Part shown: positions 17,278-24,855 of the stretch, one piece after another
Numbering within the stretch: position 1 is the first letter of the stretch
Layout of the letters: every line of letters starts with the position of its first letter
Assembly: GCF_009498035.1 (NCBI RefSeq)
Contig: NZ_CP034550.1
Span: 2,356,001-2,420,000, forward strand
Direction: 5' to 3'
DNA: 64,000 bases
Origin: Saccharothrix syringae
GTDB lineage: Bacteria > Actinomycetota > Actinomycetes > Mycobacteriales > Pseudonocardiaceae
Notes under the pieces: generated by a model
The model's input: only the letters and a program-made list of their open reading frames with translations
Database searches by the model: none
What the model was told of the DNA's origin: nothing
Program-made: the position numbers and the translations under genes

Positions 17278-17976
17278 GTGCTCGTGATCGGGTTCCCGAC
17301 CGGCGCCCTCCAGGCCAACTGCTTCCTGCTGGCCACGGGCGCGGGCGGGCCGTGCGTGGTGGTCGACCCCGGCCAGGACGCGGCCGAGCCGATCGCCGAG
17401 GCGCTGCGCGAGCACCGGTTGTCCCCGGTGGCGGTGCTGCTCACGCACGGGCACTTCGACCACTGCTTCTCCGTCGCGCCGGTGTGCGACGGCAACGACG
17501 TGCCCGCGTGGGTCCACCCGGCCGACCGGGGGATGCTGGCCGACCCGCTCAAGGGCATGAGCCGCGAGTCGATGGCCTTCTTCGGCGGCAGGCTGGAGAT
17601 GCGCGAGCCCCGCGAGGTGCGCGAGCTGGCCGACGGCGCCGAGCTGGACCTGGCCGGGTTGCGGCTGACCGTCGACCACACACCGGGCCATACCGGCGGG
17701 TCGGTGATGTTCCGCACCGGCACCGAGGAGGGCGGGCGGCTCGTGCTGTCCGGCGACACCCTCTTCGCCGGGGCCATCGGACGCACCGACCTGCCGGGCG
17801 GGGACCACCGCGCGATGCTGACGTCGCTGCGCACCAAGGTGCTGACGCTGGCCGACGACACGGTGGTGCTCCCCGGCCACGGGCCCACGACGACCATCGG
17901 CCGCGAGCGCGCGGGCAACCCGTTCCTGCTGGAACTGGGGCCCGACGCGCCGGCCGCACCCCACCGAGGACTGTAG
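17278..17976 (+). CDS. MBL-fold metallo-hydrolase (glyoxalase II-like)
   Basis: 232 aa from GTG 17278, with GAGAGGTGAT upstream. The metallo-beta-lactamase metal motif THGHFDH is at residues 56-62. Further metal ligands are [15 protein letters not shown] and the C-terminal [11 protein letters not shown], the pattern of glyoxalase II and related thioester hydrolases. The substrate is not determined. hisS starts 2 bp after the stop, so they are probably co-transcribed. Confidence 0.9.
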   Translation: MLVIGFPTGALQANCFLLATGAGGPCVVVDPGQDAAEPIAEALREHRLSPVAVLLTHGHFDHCFSVAPVCDGNDVPAWVHPADRGMLADPLKGMSRESMAFFGGRLEMREPREVRELADGAELDLAGLRLTVDHTPGHTGGSVMFRTGTEEGGRLVLSGDTLFAGAIGRTDLPGGDHRAMLTSLRTKVLTLADDTVVLPGHGPTTTIGRERAGNPFLLELGPDAPAAPHRGL

Positions 17977-17978
17977 AA

Positions 17979-19241
17979 GTGAGCACTTTCTCCGCGCCCA
18001 AGGGCGTGCCCGACTACTTCCCGCCGGTCTCGGCCTCGTTCCTGGCGGTCCGCGAGACCCTGGTCCAGGCCGCCCGGCTGGCGGGCTACGGCTACATCGA
18101 GCTGCCCGTGTTCGAGGACACCGCGCTGTTCGCGCGCGGCGTCGGCGAGTCGACCGACGTGGTCAGCAAGGAGATGTACACGTTCACCGACCGCGGCGGG
18201 CGTTCCATCACGCTGCGTCCCGAGGGCACGGCCGGCGTCATGCGGGCGGTCATCGAGCACGGCCTGGACCGGGGCCAGCTGCCGGTGAAGCTCGCCTACG
18301 CGGGGCAGTTCTTCCGCGCCGAGCAGCCGCAGGCCGGGCGCTACCGGCAGTTCCACCAGGTCGGCGTCGAGGCCGTCGGCGTCGACGACCCCGCGCTGGA
18401 CGCCGAGGTCATCGCGGTCGCCGACGCCGGGTTCCGCGCCCTCGGGCTCACCGGGTACCGGCTGGAGCTGACCTCGCTGGGCGACGCCACGTGCCGGCCG
18501 CAGTACCGGGAGACGCTGCAGGCGTTCCTGGCGAAGCTGCCGCTGGACGAGGAGACGCGCCGGCGCGCCGAGATCAACCCGCTGCGCGTGCTGGACGACA
18601 AGCGGCCCGAGGTGCGGGCCCTGCTGACCGACGCGCCGCTGATGGTGGACCACCTGTCGGCCGAGTCGCGGGCGCACTACGAGCAGGTCAAGGGCTACCT
18701 GAACGACCTGGGCGTGAAGTTCGCGGAGAACCCGCGGATGGTGCGCGGGCTCGACTACTACACCAAGACCACGTTCGAGTTCGTGCACGACGGGCTGGGC
18801 GCGCAGTCCGGCATCGGCGGCGGCGGGCGCTACGACGGGCTGATGGAGCAGCTCGGCGGGCAGCCGCTGTCCGGCGTCGGCTTCGGGCTCGGCGTCGACC
18901 GGGCGCTGCTGGCCTGCCAGGCCGAGGGGCTGGCACCCGGTGACGTCGCTCGGTGCGACGTGTACGGGGTGCCGCTGGGCGAGGCGGCGAAGTCGCGGCT
19001 GGTCGCGCTGGCGGCGCCGCTGCGGGCGGCCGGGGTGCGGTTCGACCTGGCCTACGGCGGCAAGGGCCTCAAGGGCGCGATGAAGGGCGCCGACCGGTCG
19101 GGCGCGCGGTTCGCGCTGGTGCTGGGCGAGCGGGACATCGAGGCCGGGGTCGTGCAGCTCAAGGAGCTGTCGTCCGGCGAGCAGGTGCAGGTGCCCCTGG
19201 CGGACGCGGTGAACTCGGTGCTGGGGGCGTTGGGCCGGTGA
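17979..19241 (+). CDS. hisS: Histidyl-tRNA synthetase
   Basis: 420 aa from GTG 17979, 2 bp after the MBL gene. Class II synthetase: motif 2 region [19 protein letters not shown], histidine-specific [12 protein letters not shown], and motif 3 GGGGRYDGL followed by [12 protein letters not shown]. The C-terminal anticodon-binding domain is at about 325-420. It charges tRNA-His with histidine. The TGA overlaps the GTG of the next gene. Confidence 0.97.
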   Translation: MSTFSAPKGVPDYFPPVSASFLAVRETLVQAARLAGYGYIELPVFEDTALFARGVGESTDVVSKEMYTFTDRGGRSITLRPEGTAGVMRAVIEHGLDRGQLPVKLAYAGQFFRAEQPQAGRYRQFHQVGVEAVGVDDPALDAEVIAVADAGFRALGLTGYRLELTSLGDATCRPQYRETLQAFLAKLPLDEETRRRAEINPLRVLDDKRPEVRALLTDAPLMVDHLSAESRAHYEQVKGYLNDLGVKFAENPRMVRGLDYYTKTTFEFVHDGLGAQSGIGGGGRYDGLMEQLGGQPLSGVGFGLGVDRALLACQAEGLAPGDVARCDVYGVPLGEAAKSRLVALAAPLRAAGVRFDLAYGGKGLKGAMKGADRSGARFALVLGERDIEAGVVQLKELSSGEQVQVPLADAVNSVLGALGR

Positions 19242-19861
19242 GCGGGCACATCCCCCTGGACCTGCTGGACCCGAACGCGGTGCGCAGGCGCGCCCGCGGG
19301 GTCGCGGTCGGCGCGCTGGTCGTGGCCGCCGCGTTCGGCGGCGTCCTGGGGCTGCTCGCCGGTCGGACGGCCGGGCTGGTCACGGGCGCGGTGTTCGCCG
19401 TGCCCCTGCTGCTGCTGGCGGTCTCGGAGGCGCGGCGGCGCGTGTGGCTGGAGGGTCACGTGCTGTCCGTCCGCGCTTTCGGGACGCGGTCGGTGGACCT
19501 GCGCGGTGCCGACCAGCTCGACCTGCTGGTGACCGACGTGCGGGGGACGCGCACGGTCGGGCTGTTCGTGCGCGGCGGCGGCAAGGCGATCAACCTGGCG
19601 CTGGCCATCTACGCGGGGACCGGGGGGCGCGAGCAGGGCGTGCTGGCGCTGCGCCGGCTGGCCGACGTGCTGGCCGGGCGGGGTGACGCGCCGGGGCTGG
19701 TGTTCTCCGAGCTGCTGGTGGCGCAGCTGCGCGCGGAGGCCCGCGGGCTGGCCGCGGCGGACCGGCCGCTGTACCGGCTGGGGTCGATGGCGCCGGCGGG
19801 GCGGTTGGCGCAGAAGCTGAACCCGGAGGCGATCTCGCGGTTCGTCGCGACGCTGGACTGA
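19238..19861 (+). CDS. Uncharacterised membrane protein downstream of hisS
   Basis: 207 aa from GTG 19238, overlapping the hisS stop by 4 bp. Two adjacent membrane helices (about 20-65) are followed by a soluble domain of about 140 residues with a beta-rich '[20 protein letters not shown]' strand region resembling a small PH-like fold. No catalytic motif is visible. Translational coupling to hisS suggests co-expression but not shared function. Confidence 0.7.
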   Translation: MSGHIPLDLLDPNAVRRRARGVAVGALVVAAAFGGVLGLLAGRTAGLVTGAVFAVPLLLLAVSEARRRVWLEGHVLSVRAFGTRSVDLRGADQLDLLVTDVRGTRTVGLFVRGGGKAINLALAIYAGTGGREQGVLALRRLADVLAGRGDAPGLVFSELLVAQLRAEARGLAAADRPLYRLGSMAPAGRLAQKLNPEAISRFVATLD

Positions 19862-19922
19862 GGCGGGGCCGAGGACGCGCTCGGCTGCCTCCTGCTGCCG
19901 GGGACCCCTGCGCGGCGCGGCC

Positions 19923-20786
19923 TCAATCGACCGACAGGCCCCACGTGCCCCTGGGCGGCGGGGGTGACTGGGTGGCGGTCTCGTCCGTGGTCGGCGGTGC
20001 GCCGCCGATGAAGCGGGTCAGGGACGACTCGTGCTCGACCCGCCCGGGGAACGGGTCGCCCGCGGTGCGGCGGGTCAGGTCGGTGACCGGCAGTTCGGCG
20101 TCCGAGGCGACCAGGACGAAGTTGCCGAAGCGGCGGCCGCGCAGGACGGCGGGTTCGGCCAGGACGCACGCGTGCTCGAACACGGCCCGCACGGTGGCCG
20201 CCTGGGCCTTGGCGAACGCCAGGTCCCGGCCGTCGCCGATGTTGGCCGTGTAGACGCCTCCCGGGCGCAGCGCGCGGGCCGCCAGGGTCACGAACTCCAC
20301 CGACGTCAGGTGCGCGGGGGTGCGGGCGCCCGCGAACACGTCCATCACCACCAGGTCGAACGCCGCCTCCGGCGCCTTGGCCAGCACGGCCCGCGCGTCG
20401 CCGTTGCGGATGCGCAGGCGCCAGGTGCGGTCCAGCGGCAGCACGCCGCGGACCAGGTCGACCAGGGCCGCGTCGATCTCGACCACCTGCTGGCTGGAGC
20501 GGGGGCGGGTGGTGGCGATGTAGCGGGGCAGGGTCAGCGCGCCGCCGCCCAGGTGGAGGGCCCGGATCGGGGTGCCCGGCTCGGCCACCAGGTCGGTCAC
20601 GTGGCCCAGCCGGCGCACGTACTCGAACTCCAGGTGGGTGGGGTCGTCCAGGTCCACGTGCGACTGGGGCGTGCCGTTGAGGCACAGCGTCCACGCCCGC
20701 GGGACGTCCGGGTCGGGGACCAGTTCCGCGATGCCCGAGTCCACCTCGCGGCTGATGGTCTCGTCGGCCTTCCGGATGCGTCCCAC
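19923..20786 (-). CDS. Spermidine synthase-like methyltransferase-fold protein
   Basis: 287 aa from GTG 20786. Rossmann fold of the spermidine synthase family: 'ALHLGGGALTLPRYIA' is the nucleotide loop, VVEIDAALVDLVR the acidic strand-2 end, NGDARAVL, and VVMDVFAG at the catalytic Asp position. Polyamine specificity cannot be claimed, because actinomycete members of this family often lack a decarboxylase partner, and none is nearby. A Pro-rich C-terminal tail extends the fold. The GTG is supported by a TAGGTT hexamer 7 nt upstream (leaderless). Confidence 0.75.
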   Translation of the reverse strand: MGRIRKADETISREVDSGIAELVPDPDVPRAWTLCLNGTPQSHVDLDDPTHLEFEYVRRLGHVTDLVAEPGTPIRALHLGGGALTLPRYIATTRPRSSQQVVEIDAALVDLVRGVLPLDRTWRLRIRNGDARAVLAKAPEAAFDLVVMDVFAGARTPAHLTSVEFVTLAARALRPGGVYTANIGDGRDLAFAKAQAATVRAVFEHACVLAEPAVLRGRRFGNFVLVASDAELPVTDLTRRTAGDPFPGRVEHESSLTRFIGGAPPTTDETATQSPPPPRGTWGLSVD

Positions 20787-20799
20787 GTCGGACAACCTA
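20787..20799 (-). promoter_or_regulatory. Probable -10 element (TAGGTT) for leaderless spermidine-synthase-like gene
   Basis: On the minus strand TAGGTT (20799-20794) lies 7 nt before GTG 20786, with no Shine-Dalgarno sequence. Confidence 0.4.
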
Positions 20800-20929
20800 T
20801 CCCGGCAGGGCCCGCGCGCCGTGCGGCCGGTCGACCACCCGGGTCGGTGGGACCCCCGTGGTCCGGCTGGGTGCGGTCCGCAGCATGCCCGTACGGTACC
20901 CACCCCTACCAGGGGGGCGGGTGTGGATT

Positions 20930-22303
20930 TCACTCGTCGGTGGGACGGGGACGGGTCCGGGGGCGCCGCCACGGGCCCTTGGCCGGGTCGTAGCCGGTGC
21001 GCAGGTCGCCCACCACCCGGTGGTGGCGCAGGTCCGGTTCCCGGTAGGGGGTCGGCGGCGCGACGGCCTCGACGGCCTCGGGCTCCCCGCCACCGGCAAC
21101 GGCCTCGCGGCCCGCCACGAACGCGGCCAGCGCCGTGGTGATCGGCACCGCCGCCACCAGGCCGACGCTGCCCACCAGCGTCCGCACCACCTCCTGCGCC
21201 ACGTCCTGCGCGGTCAGCACCTCGGCCAGGCTCCGCCCCGACAGCGAGAACGCCAGCAGCAGCGGCAGCGCCGTGCCCGCGTACGCCATGACCAGCGTGT
21301 TCACCACCGACGACAGGTGGTCCCGGCCGATCCGCGACCCGGCCGCGTACAGCTCCCGGAACCCCAGCGCCGGGTTGGCCCGCCGCAGCTCCCACACCGC
21401 GCTGGTCTGCGTCACGGTCACGTCGTCCAGCACGCCCAGCGCGCCGATGATGGTGCCCGCCAGCAGCAGGCCCCGCGTGTCGACGCCCGCGCCGAGCAGC
21501 GACACCAGGTTGGCGGTGTCCTGGTCGAGCCCGGTGAGCCTGGAGAACGCCGAGAACGCCGCGCCCAGCACGCCGATCAGCACCAGGCTCGCCAGCGTCC
21601 CCAGCACCGCCGTGGACGTGCGCGCCGACACCCCGTGCGTCACGTACAGCACCACGAACATGATCAGCCCGGCGCCCACCACGGCCACCGGCAGGGGGCT
21701 CTCGCCGGCCAGGATCGCGGGCAGCACGAACACCACCAGCACCAGCAGGCTCAGGCCCAGCGCGCCCAGCGACGCCAGCCCCTGCCACCGCCCCAGCACC
21801 AGCACCGCCGCCGCGAACAGCACGCCGAGCAGCAGCAGCGGCGTGCCGCGCTGGAAGTCGACCAACTGGTAGGACGCGCTGCCGGCGGGGTCGCCGCCGC
21901 TGAAGGACAGCACCACCGCGTCACCGACCGCGAACGACGGGGTGCCCGGCTGGTCGGGCACGGGCACCTGCACGTCCCGGCCGGCCGCCGCGCCGTCGGT
22001 CATCCGCACGGTGACCAGCACGCAGCCGGTGGCGCCCGGCTCCCGCGCGTCCGGCCCGCACCCGCCCCGCGCCACCGCGGTCACGTCGCCGCGCACCGGC
22101 ACCTGCGCCAGGCCCACCTCCGCGCCGGTGCGCTGGTCGTGCCCGAACGGGTAGAGCACCAGCGCGCCGACCACCGTCGCCAGCACCAGCGGCAGCAGCA
22201 GGACCAGCAGCAGGGTGCGGACCTTCCGGGAGGCGGGGCCGGTCGGGCGGCCGTGTCCGTGGCCGTGCGCGGCGATCAGGTCCTTGACGTGCACGGCGCA
22301 CAT
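20930..22303 (-). CDS. YibE/F family membrane protein
   Basis: 457 aa from ATG 22303; an in-frame ATG at 22333 is an alternative. A His-rich start (AAHGHGHGRP) leads to one membrane helix (about 28-50) and an extracytoplasmic domain of about 100 residues. About seven further helices follow, with the YibE/F core 'GIIGALGVLDDVTVTQ'-like segment and 'HLSSVVNTLVMAYAG'. The cytoplasmic tail is Arg/Pro-rich. YibE/F proteins are predicted transporters of unknown substrate. Divergent from the nitroreductase gene at 22404. Confidence 0.8.
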   Translation of the reverse strand: MCAVHVKDLIAAHGHGHGRPTGPASRKVRTLLLVLLLPLVLATVVGALVLYPFGHDQRTGAEVGLAQVPVRGDVTAVARGGCGPDAREPGATGCVLVTVRMTDGAAAGRDVQVPVPDQPGTPSFAVGDAVVLSFSGGDPAGSASYQLVDFQRGTPLLLLGVLFAAAVLVLGRWQGLASLGALGLSLLVLVVFVLPAILAGESPLPVAVVGAGLIMFVVLYVTHGVSARTSTAVLGTLASLVLIGVLGAAFSAFSRLTGLDQDTANLVSLLGAGVDTRGLLLAGTIIGALGVLDDVTVTQTSAVWELRRANPALGFRELYAAGSRIGRDHLSSVVNTLVMAYAGTALPLLLAFSLSGRSLAEVLTAQDVAQEVVRTLVGSVGLVAAVPITTALAAFVAGREAVAGGGEPEAVEAVAPPTPYREPDLRHHRVVGDLRTGYDPAKGPWRRPRTRPRPTDE

Positions 22304-22403
22304 ACTGCCCGACGCGCCCCCGGCGTCCGGCATCCGGACGTTCCGGTGCGGATTTCGCGCCGACCACTTCAACCCGGGCGGTCGCGGTGCCAGGCTCTGG
22401 CAC

Positions 22404-23096
22404 GTGACCACGAACTGGACACCCAACCACGGAGAGCCCTTCGACCCGGTGCCCTACCGACCCGCCCGGATGCCGGTCGAGGAGTCCCTGCGCGCGGCCG
22501 CCGACCTGCGCGCCCGCATGGACGCCCGCCGCACGGTCCGCATGTTCTCGCCCGACCCCGTGCCGGAGCGGGTGGTGCTCGACGCGATCGCGGTCGCGGC
22601 CACCGCGCCCAGCGGCGCGCACCAGCAGCCCTGGACGTTCGTCCTGGTCCGGGACCCGGAGGTGCGCCGCCGCATCCGGGAGGCGGCCGAGGAGGAGGAG
22701 CGGGTCTCCTACGCGGGCCGCCTCGGCGAGGAGTGGCTGGCGGCGCTGCGCCCGCTGGGCACCGACGACGTCAAGCCGCACCTGACCGACGCGCCCGCGC
22801 TGATCGTCGTCTTCCAGCAGCGCTACTACCTCGACGAGCACGGGGTCAAGCGCAAGCACTACTACGTCGACGAGTCGGTGGGCATCGCGGTCGGCATGCT
22901 GCTGACCGCGCTGCACCTGTCCGGGCTCGCCGCGCTCACCCACACCCCCTCGCCGATGGGCTTCCTCGGCGAGGTGCTCGGCCGCCCCCGCAACGAGAAG
23001 GCGTTCGCGGTGGTGCCGGTCGGCTACCCGGCCGACGACTGCGTGGTGCCCAACCTGGTCCGCAAGTCCCTGGACCAGGTCCTGGTCACCGTCTGA
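22404..23096 (+). CDS. Nitroreductase-family FMN oxidoreductase
   Basis: 230 aa from GTG 22404, with CAGGCT 7 nt upstream suggesting a leaderless start. Nitroreductase fold: 'RRTVRMFSPDPVPERVV' FMN phosphate-binding start, 'AATAPSGAHQQPWTFVLV', and C-terminal 'SVGIAVGMLLTALHLSGL' with PVGYP. The helical lid between them resembles iodotyrosine deiodinase/BluB-type members more than NfsB. Substrate is unknown. The last 11 bp overlap the 3' end of convergent nadR. Confidence 0.85.
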   Translation: MTTNWTPNHGEPFDPVPYRPARMPVEESLRAAADLRARMDARRTVRMFSPDPVPERVVLDAIAVAATAPSGAHQQPWTFVLVRDPEVRRRIREAAEEEERVSYAGRLGEEWLAALRPLGTDDVKPHLTDAPALIVVFQQRYYLDEHGVKRKHYYVDESVGIAVGMLLTALHLSGLAALTHTPSPMGFLGEVLGRPRNEKAFAVVPVGYPADDCVVPNLVRKSLDQVLVTV

Positions 23097-24171
23097 CCGG
23101 GAGCGGGTCGGCGAACCGGAAGTGCCGGGCGAACGCCTCCCCGCAGGCCGCCAGGGCCTGCCGCAGCCGCTGGTCCGGCGACCCCGTGACCAGCCGCCAC
23201 GGCACGCCGCGCGCCTCCAGGCCCGCCCGGAACAGCCCGGTCATCCACGCCCGCAGGTGCTCGCCGTCCCGCCAACCGTCCTGTTCGAACGGCACGCCCT
23301 CGTGGTCGGTCAGCAGGTACAGGGCGGGGCGGTGGGCGTCCGGCGCGATGTCCGGGCGCGGCGCGCCCAGGTAGCGGTGCCCCCACACGGTGGCCGCCCA
23401 CGGGTCGTTGTCGCACACCAGCACCGGCCCGGTGACCGCCGCGTCGGCCAGCTCCCCCTGCCGCCGGGCCACGTCCTGGAAGTCACCGACCGTCCACACC
23501 AGACCGTCGACGGTCGCCGCCGGGTCGAACGCCCGGGCAGCCGCCAGCTTGGCCTCCGTGTGCGCCCGGCCGTACTCGGGCACCCACGGCGCGCCCAGGT
23601 GCTCGGCGAGCCGCCGCGACAGCGTGGTGGTGCCGGTGCTCTCCGCGCCGAGCACCACCACCCGGGCGCACAGGCCGACGCGGGTCGCCCGGGCCAGGTG
23701 GTGCCAGTGCGCCCGCGGGTCGGCCCGCACCGCGGTACCCGACACCGGGAACGCCGACCGCTCCAGGTCCACCAGCACGTGGCGCGCGCCCAGGCGCTTG
23801 GCCATCTCGTCGCCGTAGTGCTCGCTGGAGAACACCGCGTCCACGGCCGCGCCGGCCGGGTCGCCGTCGGCGATCGCGCGCCGGGCCAGCACCGCCCGCG
23901 CCACGCCCATGTGCAGCTCCCACACGGCGTCGCTGCCGAAGTCCATCTCGTGGTCGTCGACGTCGCCGAGCACCACCAGGCCCGGCGTGCCCGCGTGCTC
24001 GGCGCGCAGCCACGCCACCCGGTCGGCCACCGGGATCGACTCCGCGGCCGACGCCAGCACGGTCACGGTCGTGCGCCTGCTCCGCGCGGCCGCCGCGCGG
24101 ACGAGGTTGTGGTGCCCGGCGTGGGGCGGGTAGAACTTGCCGAGCACCAGTGCGTGGTCGAAGTCGGTCAC
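23086..24171 (-). CDS. nadR: NadR-like NMN adenylyltransferase / ribosylnicotinamide kinase
   Basis: 361 aa from GTG 24171, overlapping the pnuC stop by 4 bp. The N-terminal nucleotidyltransferase has GKFYPPHAGHH at 11-21, the HxGH ATP site, with ISSxR-like region 'FSSEHYGDEMAKRLGA'. The C-terminal kinase starts at the P-loop GAESTGTTTL (175-184). The invariant Lys of Walker A is replaced by Thr. It is expected to phosphorylate nicotinamide riboside and adenylate NMN to NAD. Coupling to PnuC supports this role. No HTH repressor domain is present. Confidence 0.88.
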   Translation of the reverse strand: MTDFDHALVLGKFYPPHAGHHNLVRAAAARSRRTTVTVLASAAESIPVADRVAWLRAEHAGTPGLVVLGDVDDHEMDFGSDAVWELHMGVARAVLARRAIADGDPAGAAVDAVFSSEHYGDEMAKRLGARHVLVDLERSAFPVSGTAVRADPRAHWHHLARATRVGLCARVVVLGAESTGTTTLSRRLAEHLGAPWVPEYGRAHTEAKLAAARAFDPAATVDGLVWTVGDFQDVARRQGELADAAVTGPVLVCDNDPWAATVWGHRYLGAPRPDIAPDAHRPALYLLTDHEGVPFEQDGWRDGEHLRAWMTGLFRAGLEARGVPWRLVTGSPDQRLRQALAACGEAFARHFRFADPLPVRR

Positions 24172-24809
24172 GCGGCGACCCGCTCGTCCGCGCGCAGCGC
24201 CTTCGTCCAGTTGCGCAGACCCAGCACGCACAAGGCCATGAAGCCGACGTAGAGGATCGATGTCAGCCACAGGTCCTTGTAGGCGTACAACGGGACGTAG
24301 ATGACGTCCGCGGCGATCCAGAGCCACCAGCACTCGACCTTCTTGCGGGTCTGGCCCCACGTCGCCAGCAGCGAGAGCGCGGTGGTCGCCGAGTCGGCCC
24401 ACGGCACGGTGGAGGAGGTGAACGAGGTGAGCACCCACACCAGCAGCAGGGTGCCCGCGACGCCCGCCGCCAGCAGCGCCCACCACTGGGTCGCGGTGGT
24501 GCGGCTCACCGGCAGCGCGGAGTGGTCCTCGCCGCCGCGCAGCCACGCCCACCAGCCGTACAGGGCCAGTGCGATGTAGACGACCTGCAACCAGGAGTCC
24601 GCGTACAGGCCGCTGGTCGCGAACAGCACCAGGAAGGCGAGGTTGTTGAGGATGCCGATCGGCCAGTTCCAGGGGTTCTGCCTGGCGACGAGCCACACGC
24701 ACAGGGCGCCGGTGACGAAACCCGCCACCTCTCCCCAGCTCGTGGTGACACCGGCGAAGGTGACCGCGGGGGTGTTGAAGGGCCACAGGATGATGTCCAG
24801 CAACGACAC
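24168..24809 (-). CDS. pnuC: Nicotinamide riboside transporter PnuC
   Basis: 213 aa from GTG 24809 with CGGAG 5 nt upstream. Seven hydrophobic segments and the PnuC pattern 'CVWLVARQNPWNWPIGILNN', 'YADSWLQVVYIALALYGWW' and 'ECWWLWIAADVIYVPLYAYK', rich in Trp and Asn as in nicotinamide riboside carriers. It facilitates uptake of the vitamin, which the overlapping nadR product traps by phosphorylation. Its promoter region abuts the SOS box of the divergent radical SAM gene. Confidence 0.93.
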   Translation of the reverse strand: MSLLDIILWPFNTPAVTFAGVTTSWGEVAGFVTGALCVWLVARQNPWNWPIGILNNLAFLVLFATSGLYADSWLQVVYIALALYGWWAWLRGGEDHSALPVSRTTATQWWALLAAGVAGTLLLVWVLTSFTSSTVPWADSATTALSLLATWGQTRKKVECWWLWIAADVIYVPLYAYKDLWLTSILYVGFMALCVLGLRNWTKALRADERVAA

Positions 24810-24820
24810 GGGAACTCCGT

Positions 24821-24855
24821 TTGACCATGTTTCGAACACGTGTTCGAATGGGGGC
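24821..24855 (+). promoter_or_regulatory. Leaderless SOS promoter of the radical SAM gene
   Basis: TTGACC (24821-24826) is followed after 17 bp by TCGAAT (24844-24849), which is 6 nt before ATG 24856. The -35 match is good and the -10 weak. The LexA box occupies the spacer and the -10. Confidence 0.5.
24832..24847. promoter_or_regulatory. Perfect LexA (SOS) box
   Basis: TCGAAC-ACGT-GTTCGA at 24832-24847 is a perfect palindromic match to the actinobacterial LexA site. The symmetry extends one base each side (TTCGAAC...GTTCGAA). It lies 8 bp before the radical SAM start and 23 bp before the divergent pnuC start. Confidence 0.9.
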
